Shown piece by piece: positions 23,982 through 33,590 of a stretch of 64,000 bases of DNA. The DNA comes from Chondrosia reniformis (Eukaryota; Porifera; Demospongiae; Chondrillida; Chondrillidae). The notes under the pieces are model-generated. The model saw nothing but the letters and a program-made list of their open reading frames with translations, searched no databases and was not told the DNA's origin. Each line of letters opens with the position of its first letter. Position 1 is the stretch's first letter. Where the stretch lies: the NCBI GenBank assembly GCA_947172415.1, contig OX359189.1:6958501-7022500 (forward strand), written 5' to 3'. The position numbers and the translations under genes were made by a program.

Positions 23982-24299
23982 TAATTGTTTAGCTGTATAT
24001 ACTAACTAATTTGGTTTTATGTATAATTCTGTGAAGAGATGTGTTTCCATGGTAACCTCTGGTCACGTGACTATTGTTTTCACTTTTTCCCACTCATGAT
24101 CCACCTACCTCATATCTAGGAAGTTCTAGCTTGAGTAACATAAAAATCATTTGGGCATGGCACATTTTTAGGCTTCGGAAACTGTGTATAGGTAAAGAAT
24201 ATGTCATAAAATAGTTAATTGTACAATCCCTGTACAAAGGCGCTAGGGAAAATCACTTGAGTATATTATGTCAAACCAGCCAAGGTATAATCATACATA

Positions 24300-24524
24300 T
24301 ATAGGACCAAATCTCAGGTTTCAGAGGGCATGAATCCTACTCGAAACTCCTTGAATTGCCAGGTTTCAGAAGTTATAAAAGCATTTATAAACTCGGTAAG
24401 GGGGCTGTGAAAAATTTGAAACCCATGCATTAAATTAATCTAGTAGTGCATACTTTGAAACCTGGCTGTTCAAGAAGTTTCAAATAGATTTCATGCCATA
24501 TGAAACCTGAGATTTGATCATGTG
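24300..24524. mobile_element. Harbinger-like MITE (copy 1)
   Basis: About 225 bp with terminal inverted repeats. Left: AGGACCAAATCTCAGGTTTC. Right, reversed: CATGATCAAATCTCAGGTTTC without its first base. Flanked by ATA on both sides. The interior (GGCATGAA, TGCCAGGTTTCA, GGGGGCTGT, CCTGGCTGTTCAAGAA) matches the element at 39212-39443 throughout. No coding capacity. Confidence 0.8.
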
Positions 24525-24616
24525 ATATATGTATGGAAACATGTGTTACAGTAGTACTGCTCTTGTTATATATAGAAGAAATAATAATAGTTATTTATGT
24601 TTAAATACACATATAG

Positions 24617-24732
24617 AAGATGAAGACTTCATAGGAGTTGAGCCACATGTAACATTTGAGCCTCAGGGATCTCAGTCAGTGCATATTTCAGCTATAGTCC
24701 TCACCTCTGGTCTATGTAACTATTACATGTAA
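24617..24732 (+). other. Possible isolated extracellular exon, Calx-beta-like (weak)
   Basis: After an AG at 24615-24616 the frame reads EDEDFIGVEPHVTFEPQGSQ then SVHISAIV. The spacing of hydrophobics and the DF..V.VTF.P....S..I pattern resemble the second half of a Calx-beta motif. There is no neighbouring exon or matching donor, so this may be an exon relic or chance. Confidence 0.2.
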
Positions 24733-25043
24733 TATATAATATATACCATATAATATTTTGTTTATAGAGTGATTGAATACTTTGAATACTTTGTCTGACT
24801 GTCTCCAAAGCCAACCTTGGTTCTGCACATATGCTTTCTGGCTTTCTCAGTGAGTTGTAATTGACTATACTATATGAAATAGAGAGCTTTTGTTATGATT
24901 GCAATGAGTTAGTAAAGTTATTGAGCAAGAGGTTAGAATGTTTCCATTGGTAGGTCTTCACAAGTAATTTTGAATGATGTAAGGATAATTTTAATGCCCA
25001 CGCCCCCTTTAACTAGACATCATTTACAACGATCTGCTATAGG

Positions 25044-25190
25044 AAGCACGAGCATGAGTTAGAGATGAGAAGAGCATATGAGAGGAGAATTATCAACATT
25101 GATCATGGCAGTTTATCTCTACCAGCAGGGAATGGGATCCACCAGCCAGTGTTGTTTATTGGAAACACTTGCATGCCAACATTAGTGTAC
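25044..25190 (+). mobile_element. Decayed transposon protein fragment
   Basis: The frame reads HELEMRRAYERRIINIDHGS, then degenerates (SLPAGNGIHQP), with a better match continuing in another frame (GMGSTSQ). This resembles the segment R-x-Y-x-x-R-I-L-x-V/I-x-H-G-S/A-F-T-P-L, followed by a GG/GM motif, found in many retroelement polyproteins. Short, frameshifted, no full element visible. Confidence 0.35.
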
Positions 25191-25318
25191 ATATATTATG
25201 GTCAGCTGCAAGCTTATATGATTAGCCAATCATTTTTACTGGAACTGGGAGAAAAACAGTGAGTGGGAGTCCCTATATGAAAGTGAATCCCGGTATGAAA
25301 ATTGAATCACATATACAC

Positions 25319-25368
25319 CAAGGGGGATTCCCTGTAGAGCACCACCCACTCTTGCGTAATAATTCAAG
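25319..25368 (+). promoter_or_regulatory. Conserved 5' flank shared by the pseudokinase pair
   Basis: AAGGGGGATTCCCTGTAGAG followed by CACC and CCAC lies immediately before the start ATG. The same block occurs before the ATG of the paralogue (33529-33590). It is conserved more than flanking sequence, so it probably holds 5'UTR or core-promoter elements copied with the gene. No TATA box is evident. Confidence 0.5.
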
Positions 25369-27490
25369 ATGGAATTGCAGGGAGTGTTGGAGAAGGACAA
25401 TGTTCTCTTTGAGGGTAGCTTTGGAGTTCTGTTGGAAGGTTACTGGTTAGACTCTCCGTGCTTAGTACGTATCCCAACGATACAAGAAAATTTCAAAATT
25501 AGCGATAGCATCAGAAAGTGGAGTGCGATACGGCATCCTCACATTGTTCAATTCCTCGGGACTACCAAAGACAAAGAAGATATCAGATTCATAGTGACGG
25601 AATATCTTCCTTTTAACCTAACGAGTCTTCTTGGGGTGAGAAAGAGAGAACGTTTTCCCTTGTTCGTTAAGGCTCGGCTTCTTCTTGGTGTGGCTAGAGC
25701 CCTTAATTTCCTTCACTCCAAGGACCCCGTTATTATTCACAAGAACGTGACGGCCTCTTGCGTGTTTGTATCTCCGGATATGTCAGCCAAGCTGGACCTC
25801 GGATCTGTGTTTAACACTCACGACGGCGCAGATATAGAACGCCACCACCTTCCTCCAGAAGTAACTCTTCAAGACTCGGTGGATGTGTATCTAGATAGCT
25901 ATACTAAAGCGGGTGATATGTTTTCACTCGGAGTACTGTGTCTTCACGTACTCATTCAGGAACTACCGACACCGAAACCGTCATTCCGTGTGATCGACGA
26001 GGACCAGGCATTCTTTTACAGCGAGATTGAGCGAAGGGATATTTACTTGGAGAAATTAACGGGACAGGAGCGACTATTTCTACCACTCATAACTCGATGC
26101 ATAAAGGGTTCCATGGATGAGCGTCCCCCAGCAGATGAATTCATGGCGAGCCTATCACAATTGCTCGTTCAGTTATGCCGGCAATGCGAAGATGTCCTTG
26201 ACGAAACTGTTGCAAATATCCACAGTAAAATTTCTGAAGTTTCGTTACAGAATGAAGTAATTAGCTCTGAAACAAAACATATTCGCAGCCAACTTAGTAA
26301 TTTCCTGGAAATGCCTTCGAATGAGACCTATGTGCCTAATTCTCCTCCTCTGGATAAATCACGAAGCTTAAGGTTTAACCTGTCGATAAATGCGGCCAAT
26401 CGTTCTGTTAGGACACTACCTAGTAAGAGTGTCGAGGGGATGAGGAGCAGTTACAGGCTTACGGAGCAACATTCACTTACCTCCTCACTGGATTCCGTTT
26501 TCCAAAGTGAACTTGACGACTCCCTCAGAGTAAGTTTGTGTACGCATTCATTGTTAATGAAACTCTTAAATGTATAGTACTGTAATACCCAAATCATGCA
26601 GTATGTACAATCTGTACCCATGGTTTCATGGGATAAAAATGCTTTGTGGTCAGCACTTAGTATAAGGAAACCACCAGTTTTTAGTTGTGGGAGTACTTTA
26701 GTATTTTTCATGCATGACAACGTTGTTGTAGTAATTAAATATGATAACTAAACCTCTCTCAAATGCAATCAATTTTCAATATCTAAAACAAGGAAACTCC
26801 ATTATAAAATCAAGTCCCTTTATTATACTAAACTCATCTCTCAGCTTTCTAAATGATGCCATTACTTTGTAGGTTGCCAATTTTGGCAGGACTCCCAACT
26901 CCCAACACGACAATCATATATATAGCAGCCATTTTTTGCCCAAAGATTGCATTTTAAATCAAACAATTCCCAAAAACAAAATAATATTTTGTCAATCTTA
27001 TTTTTTTGCACTTAAAATTGAAAGTTAGGTTTTAATTTCCATTTTCTATTTTCAATAGAGTACCACCTCAAGTGAATTTGTTCCAACAGCAAGAAATCTT
27101 GCATCTGATCCTTCTGCATATCCAGATCACTTCAAACTTGATGAAGTTAATGAAATTGTAAGAGAAGTCACCGGTTCCGTGAATTCTTCAAGAAAGTATT
27201 TTGGTAGTCCTTTGCTATCCTCTTGCAGTTCACGTGAACCCTCTTTAGAGGAGGACAATGAAGTGGTTGAGATGCAAAAGAACCCAGCCTATTTTACATG
27301 TCAAAGAGAGAGATTTACTCAAGGTGGTCAGGAGAGTGAAGCTCCAGTTGTTATGCAAAGAAATCCAGCATATCTTACTTGCCGAAAGTTGAGACAAGTT
27401 GATGAAAATGAATATGAGACAGTTGAGATTCAATCAAATCCAGCACATCACCAAAATATAATGTCAAGGAGCAAAGACAGAAAAAATTAA
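25369..27490 (+). CDS. TKL-like pseudokinase with triple NPAY-type tail (copy 1)
   Basis: Two exons, 25369-26529 and 27059-27490 (phase-0 intron), give 530 residues. The kinase-like domain spans about residues 8-275. The loop GSFG is present. The VAxK lysine position is Arg34 (CLVRI). HRD is HKN (124-126), so the catalytic base is lost, and DFG is DLG (143-145) with its Asp kept. These changes predict little or no phosphotransfer and a scaffold role. A helical, probably coiled-coil segment follows (about 275-320). The C-terminal exon carries three spaced repeats of the form V-E-M-Q-x-NPAY: NPAY at 462-465, NPAY at 489-492 and NPAH at 514-517 (Tyr lost). NPxY motifs bind PTB domains. No signal peptide or membrane helix, so cytosolic. 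The start ATG follows a flank conserved with the paralogue. Related to the N-terminal domain of the genes at 42053 and 48718. Confidence 0.88.
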
Positions 27491-27525
27491 TATGTATATA
27501 ACTGTTACATTGTTTTTTGGTAACT

Positions 27526-27531
27526 AATAAA
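27526..27531 (+). terminator. Poly(A) signal AATAAA
   Basis: AATAAA lies 36 bases after the stop codon of the upstream pseudokinase gene, a normal position for 3'-end processing. Confidence 0.6.
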
Positions 27532-28615
27532 CTTATACTTAAGTCTCATTAGAACCTTGCAATTGTGTTATTTGCTGTACCAGTTACTGTAATAACTATA
27601 TTTGCTGATGTACATTATGTCCTCCTGTATACACATGCATATGAATTATGATGTATACATCCATGCAATAAAGCTCCGGGACCCAATGAATTAGTTTCTT
27701 ATCTACTGTTACAATATGAAACATGCACATGTAAGAAAGCACAAGGCCATGCATGTTGGGGCCCATGAGTCACAATACGTACATGAACAACTATATATAC
27801 AATCAGCTATACACAGTGTAAGTTATAAATTTATAGAGATATGTAAATGAATCCTTGGATGATCACAGTACAAGTCTTTATATAGTTTCACTGCTGCATG
27901 CGAAGGCTTGAAAAATCATTGAAATCTTCAACTTATATTTCATATCAACAACAGTTCCAGTCTCAGCCAATAATCACAGCAGATTTGATTTGCGGCTTGA
28001 GAGTGAACTAGGAATACCGATTTTTGGTTCCATGCACATTATCAACTGAGTTATAGAGACCATTTGGTACCATGCACACAAGGACATAAAGGTCGAGGCC
28101 ATTATATATGTTAAACAATGTCCCTTGGTCTGCAGTTCCTTCTTCTAATTATACAAATAATAATTGTAAATGAAGAGTGAGATATATAATCATGAAAATA
28201 TATGATCATAGATATACACGTATATATATACACTGTATTCACACCATAAGTCACTAAGTTTTGTATTATGTATGTAAAAACATCCATTTTTATAAAGCAC
28301 ACACAAACACCCCCCACTCACCCCACTCAAGATGCAGCAGTACTATATATGTATGATGATCTATACTTTATATATATGTGACTTGTAAACCAAACATGGT
28401 TGGGCCATCTTTTTCTGATTTCAGTTATTTGTTTGGCATGTCACAATAATAAACAATTATTATTATTATTATAAACTCAGACAAATGCATACACCCAATT
28501 GCAAATTGCAAATTACTCCAAATTTAGAAAACAACTCGCAAAATTTTTGTATGGCTTGGAAATATTTTTTATTTGAATTCGAAATGGACTGGTCGGTTTA
28601 CTTTGAATTCTTCAC
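27532..28615. other. Intergenic, no gene seen
   Basis: AT-rich, with a short (ATT)n run near 28455. No exon or known repeat family recognised. Confidence 0.5.
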
Positions 28616-29858
28616 ATGATGTCGGGGCAAATCAGGATCAAAAACCAGGAGCAAGGGATGCACGAGTTATCGCTCAACTTCACACAAATTGGTCAATTTA
28701 TTAAAAGTATCTTTCCTGATGAATCAGTTGACGTTTTCTTTGTAAATTCTGTAAAGGGAAGCGATGAAGAATCACCTCCGCCATCAAAACGACAAAAGGA
28801 ATCACCTGAAGATGAAGAGTTTATCCAACCATTTCGTATTGGCGTACATCGCGCTGTACTATCAGTGTTTTCTAACCATTTCAAAGCTATGTTTACAGGG
28901 AAATAGAAAGAAAAGGCGATGGAAGAAATTCCAATCAAAAGAGGACTATATACAAGGGAGTGTCTTTCGAAAGATGATCGATTTTCTCTATGCCAATAAG
29001 ATAAGAGTAACAGAAGATGAAGCCAGTGGTCTATATGGAGCGGCCGATTACTATGATATTCCTAGTCTAAAGGATTTTATAGCGGATACCATACCCAATT
29101 GGAGAGATCAAAACATGATTGTGAAATTATGTTCAAAGATTGCCAAATTGGAACCTAATGATATTGAAACCCATAGAAATTTCCAATTGTGTCAAGGACC
29201 AATACTTGAGAAGTTTGGAAAACTAGACTTGTCGTCGTTACCATGTGAGGCTATGGAATACTTTCTTAAATCGGATGGCATTGTTGCAACTGAAGTAGAG
29301 ATATTTGAAGTACTACAGAAATGGATAGAGTTCCAGTCTAATGACATATCAAAGGAGAAACTGAAATCCTATGCCTACCATATTCGTTATGGAACTCTCT
29401 CCCAAAGAGAATTGACAATGGTGGTATCAACATCACAGTACTATCCCAGGGATGAATTTAGCCTGGCTCTGCAGCAGCATGAGAGCTTCTCCATTGATGT
29501 TTTAATGGCTAACAAAAGACTCTTCCAACCAAGAAGTACACAGAAGAGGATTGTTAATTACGGACATCCTGAATCATCTACTTTTGCTATTGTAATTCAT
29601 GAGAATGCAATAAGAGATTCCTCAGAGCAAGCACTTCAAATACCAACTCAGAAATTGCCAGTCAAAGTATTCCTCCAAAATGCACTCGTTGTGAAGAAAG
29701 ACAATCAGTTACTAGTAGATAATTCTCAATTGTTTATTGGAGAGAAAGGTGGAAAATTCATCTTGAAGTTGTTTAATGGCCATAGCATGTATCGGAAATT
29801 TAATTATTCTATTGAGATTGAAGCTAAATATCCAATTATAATATTTTTTGCTAAATAA
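28616..29858 (+). pseudogene. BTB-BACK domain gene, intronless, two lesions
   Basis: The first frame (28616-28906) encodes the N-terminal half of a BTB/POZ domain (VDVFFV, then IGVHRAVLSVFSNHFKAMF). It ends in TAG at 28904. The same frame would continue KEKAMEEIPIK. The rest is then in another frame from AAAA at 28937-28940 onward (EDYIQGSVFRKMIDFLYANK). It completes the BTB fold, followed by a BACK region (MIVKLCSKIAKLEPND, WIEFQSNDISKEKL) and an unassigned C-terminal part ending FFAK at 29858. No Kelch repeats. One stop and one single-base frameshift in an otherwise continuous sequence suggest a young pseudogene, possibly a retrocopy, or assembly errors. The family usually serves as Cullin-3 substrate adaptors. 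AATAAA overlaps the stop codon. Confidence 0.75.
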
Positions 29859-29859
29859 A

Positions 29860-31283
29860 CAACCTGGCTATATGTTCACAATTGCATAATCACAGCAACT
29901 TCAGCACTTTGACAAAATTTATATTATGTAGTTGATAAGGAATATAATGCTATAGTACCCTTCCCATTCCCTATCCATGTACTGAAATGACTACATGACA
30001 TACTTTGTATATGGGTGTTTAACAGGTCATGCACTAAACCTATAAAATAGCTATAAGCTTATAACAAAGCCATATGTCATGTTTCTGTGAAGATGCATTT
30101 ATGGATTCCCATGGAATGAGAAAATGCAAATGGAAAATGTGGTACGAATCTGAAGCTTTGGAGGAGACGATATAGTACCTGATCTATAACAATGCCCTGG
30201 ACACATTTAGAAATTAAGTCATGCATTGCTTCTAGCTAGTTTGGTAATAAAACCTGGTCATTCACTGCCATTCATCAGTAATTTCATACACACATACAGT
30301 ATGTATGCAATATAACTATTTATATTAATTTGTCCTGATGGGCATCAAATTAATAACATAAGATACCAATGCCATATTATAATACACAGTTCTTCAATCT
30401 CCCTATAGCTCTCCACCATGCTTGCATGACTCCATGGCCACTCAATTGAATGGCCAGTTTTTAGTGGATGGCTAGGCCATTGTTCACATTCCCATCTTGA
30501 TGGCAATTGTGCTCTGCCATTCTGACTTTTAAAATTAATATAGTCAGAATTATTATTATTTAAAGACAAATTGGAACACTTACATTTAATTTAAATGTGA
30601 AGTATAAATTCAATAACACATCTACAGCTTATTAAGTAGGTGTTACATCAGGTGACTGAGTGGAGAAGCAGATGAAAGAGAGGAAAAGAAGAAAGACTTC
30701 AGGACCTGTTAAAGCTCTCCAGGTTTAATTCACCTATAAGATTTTTTATTGAATAGGCAAAACATGTAGGAAAATGGTGTTATTAGATTTTCATCAATAC
30801 ATCAATATGAATATGAATGTGGTCTTTGGATATGCTAATGAATTAATGAATATATAAAAAGAACTTCGAATTCCTATAAAGGTGAATATATATATATAAA
30901 TAGATTAATAGTGTCTCGTGCGCATGTAAATCATGCAAATTGATATGTTATGAGTTTCATTTAATATATAACATTTGAAGAGAATTATTTTAGTGAAATT
31001 TCCCAAAAACAAATTTATAACCTAAATAGGCTTGTAAGAATTATACTGAAAATGACCTAACCATTATCATTGTAATTGTAATAATTGAGAAAACTGCACG
31101 TGGTTTCGTATCACAAATTTATGCATGCAATAATTCAACCAATTAATAGTTAATTGTTCTCTGAAAGTATATTATAGTACATAGTCAGGAAATGAAATTG
31201 AAATCAAAATGAACAACTATATAGTAAATTGTAATATAAACTCCCTGCTAAAGTAATGAATGTCACCAGTAGACTTCAAAATC
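29860..31283. other. Intergenic with one R1 copy
   Basis: AT-rich. Contains the R1 copy listed separately (30652-30797); otherwise no exon or repeat recognised. The downstream end is the 5' flank of the receptor starting at 31284. Confidence 0.5.
30652..30797 (+). repeat. R1 dispersed repeat
   Basis: Contains TGACTGAGTGGAGAAG, GATGAAAGAGAGGAAAAGAA, AAAGCTCTCCAGGTTTA, CCTATAA, then GAATAGGCAAAACATGTAGG and AAAATGGT. A diverged copy lacking the 5' part. Confidence 0.7.
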
Positions 31284-33319
31284 ATGTGTATGTTCGAGAG
31301 CCATGGTGCACTGGGTCTCTGGAGAGGAGTTGGTCTAGTACTTTCCATCTTCTTTGCTTGTGCTGTGCAGGTAGAAGGTTAGATAAAAAACATCTTTGCA
31401 TGTGTTCACTATATATACAGTGAATTAAAGAGGATTTTCAATCTTTTTCAAACTTCTCTATAGGCGCGATCCCGCCATGGCCAGCTTTATGAAATCGCCG
31501 ATTTTTATCTGCCTAATTAACTCAATGTAGAATCACAAAGCATAGTATATATAGACCTATACTAAAATGTGGCAATTTTATTCAGAGTCTCGACTATTAA
31601 TTATAAATTTCCCAATAATTTGTAGATTTCGCCACCACATGAACACTGCATATATATAGATACAGGTGATCCACTCTACTTTATTTCTTCAATTACAGCT
31701 CGGTTCACAATTACTCTAACCTCAAATACTGATATCTGTGACGGAGATGATATCTCACTTTCTTGTGCTGGGGGGTTTGGCTCATTGCTATGGTCGGTAA
31801 CTGGACTAGGGGGAGAAGCTGATGTTGTAAAATTAACTACTGAACGGCTAAATTCACATCACTCAGGTAGATACAATGGAACATCTACTCATGTTACTAC
31901 ATGCCCTTGTAGTTCATCTCGAATTACTATATTGGGAATCACCGCTAATGAATCAAAAGCTACTGTCACCTGTCAGGATAATCCAAGTCGTGACAGATTT
32001 GGGAACTTACCGCCGATCTCGAGTGCACGACTCACACTAGCAAATAATGTTTCTATTGGTATGTCTATATTGTTTAAAGTTCAAAGTGATTTTTGTGGGT
32101 TATCAATAATTACAAAGCTTATATATATATAAATAACAAATCATGATATGCAGATTCTGAAGCCTTTCCCAAATTTATTACATTCTATAGTGGCAGTGAT
32201 TTACTAAGGATTATGATGATAAGCATGTGTGGGTTCCAGCTAATTTTAAAATTACCTGGTATATATGAAAGACAATGTACAGCCATACAGATACATGATA
32301 ATGTATAGCTGAAATGAAAGGGTTAAATTGTTTGTAGCCAATTGTGTTGTTGAGTCTTATTATTCAATATACATATATATTATAATAATATAATATATAG
32401 GGGGAAATGTTTTTCTGAATCATGATCAGATAAAATACATAACCGCTACTTCATGTTATATACGTAGGCCCTCCAAATTGTACATTCACTCCTTTGCTTG
32501 GTCTCTTTCCTAATAACATCACATGTGGATTAAATGTGACGTGGACAGCTCCTACTTGTGTATCTGGATGGCTTTCCAGCAACACAGCAATGGCATACAG
32601 TGTAACTGTTGATCCTCTTCAGGGAGGGAATGTTGGCGCAGTGTTGAAGATAACTACAACTTCATTTCTCATAGTTGGATTATCTCCAAACACAAACTAC
32701 AGCATACATACAGCTTTAACAAATGGTTGTGGCATAGGAACAAATAGAACAGTCACCGGAATAACTGGTAATTATAATTATATATATGGATGTAATTGAT
32801 AACAGAAATGGACTTTTTAATTAGGTGCTTGTGGACAAGACATTGTGGCTAATACTCCACCAAAATGGAGCTCATCAAGTAATTTTGATCTACAATTATC
32901 ACATGTGTATTTATATATGAAAATGATTCAATAATTATAACACAAAGATTTATCACAAAATATCCTACAATTTGATCATATTGAATCCATGCATGATAAT
33001 TTGTATGTGTCTTTCTATATAAGCTTATACAACTTCTGATTTTTATGTACATGTATATATGGTTACTAGCTATATAGGAGGTGTAGATTTTGAATAAATT
33101 TTGTATAAATATATAGATAACTGCTCCATCGCAATAGCTGCTGGTGTAAGTGCTGCAGTAGTTGTGAGTTCACTAATCAGTATCTGTATAACCTACCTCA
33201 TTATTAGAAAGAGGGGACAACAAAATGGAGGACAACCAGATAAAATGTATTATTCTGCCAATAGGGTAATAAAAGATGTTAAAATGATTACAAGTCCAGC
33301 TTATGGGATTTTGAAATGA
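31284..33319 (+). CDS. Ig-FnIII single-pass receptor with SPAY tail
   Basis: Five exons, all phase 1 and in frame: 31284-31377, 31699-32058, 32468-32767, 32825-32878, 33117-33319, giving 336 residues. Exon 1 is a signal peptide (LVLSIFFACAVQVE). Exon 2 is an Ig-like domain with core cysteines (DGDDISLSC ... ATVTC) plus an extra CPC pair. Exon 3 is an FnIII domain (FTPLLGLFPNN, LNVTWTAP, LSPNTNYSIHTAL). Exon 4 is a short linker. Exon 5 is a membrane helix (AIAAGVSAAVVVSSLISI), RKRG stop-transfer and a tail of about 40 residues ending SPAYGILK. Symmetrical 1-1 exons are typical of shuffled extracellular modules. Paralogous to the broken genes at 9647 and 11094; this is the only intact copy of the type here. 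It lies just upstream of a pseudokinase gene on the same strand. Likely a surface recognition receptor, ligand unknown. Confidence 0.88.
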
Positions 33320-33528
33320 ACACATGCACTTTACAACCATTGTTCCATAGTTTTTTTATATATATGTCAGACAAGGAGCTATATTGCTTGCAATTGGTTA
33401 TAATTTGCATTATGAAGCATCCTTTCTTGTAACTGCACGGTTAAATATTTTCATACTGCAATGCGTGTTTATAAGTAGGTTGTCTCCTGTATGAAAGTAT
33501 AGTAAGTGATTAGGCTAGAGAGCCTACT

Positions 33529-33590
33529 CAAGGGGGATTCCCTGTAGAGCACCTCCCACATGCACGTGCAACTGGCATAATTATTTGAAG
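33529..33590 (+). promoter_or_regulatory. Conserved 5' flank of pseudokinase copy 2
   Basis: Carries the same AAGGGGGATTCCCTGTAGAG, then CACC and CCAC block as copy 1, directly before the ATG at 33591. A likely duplicated core promoter or 5'UTR. Confidence 0.5.

Noticed and set aside
33585..33590. Earlier start codons for pseudokinase copy 2
   Set aside because: TTG AAG precede ATG 33591; the ATG aligns with the start of copy 1 and follows the conserved flank.
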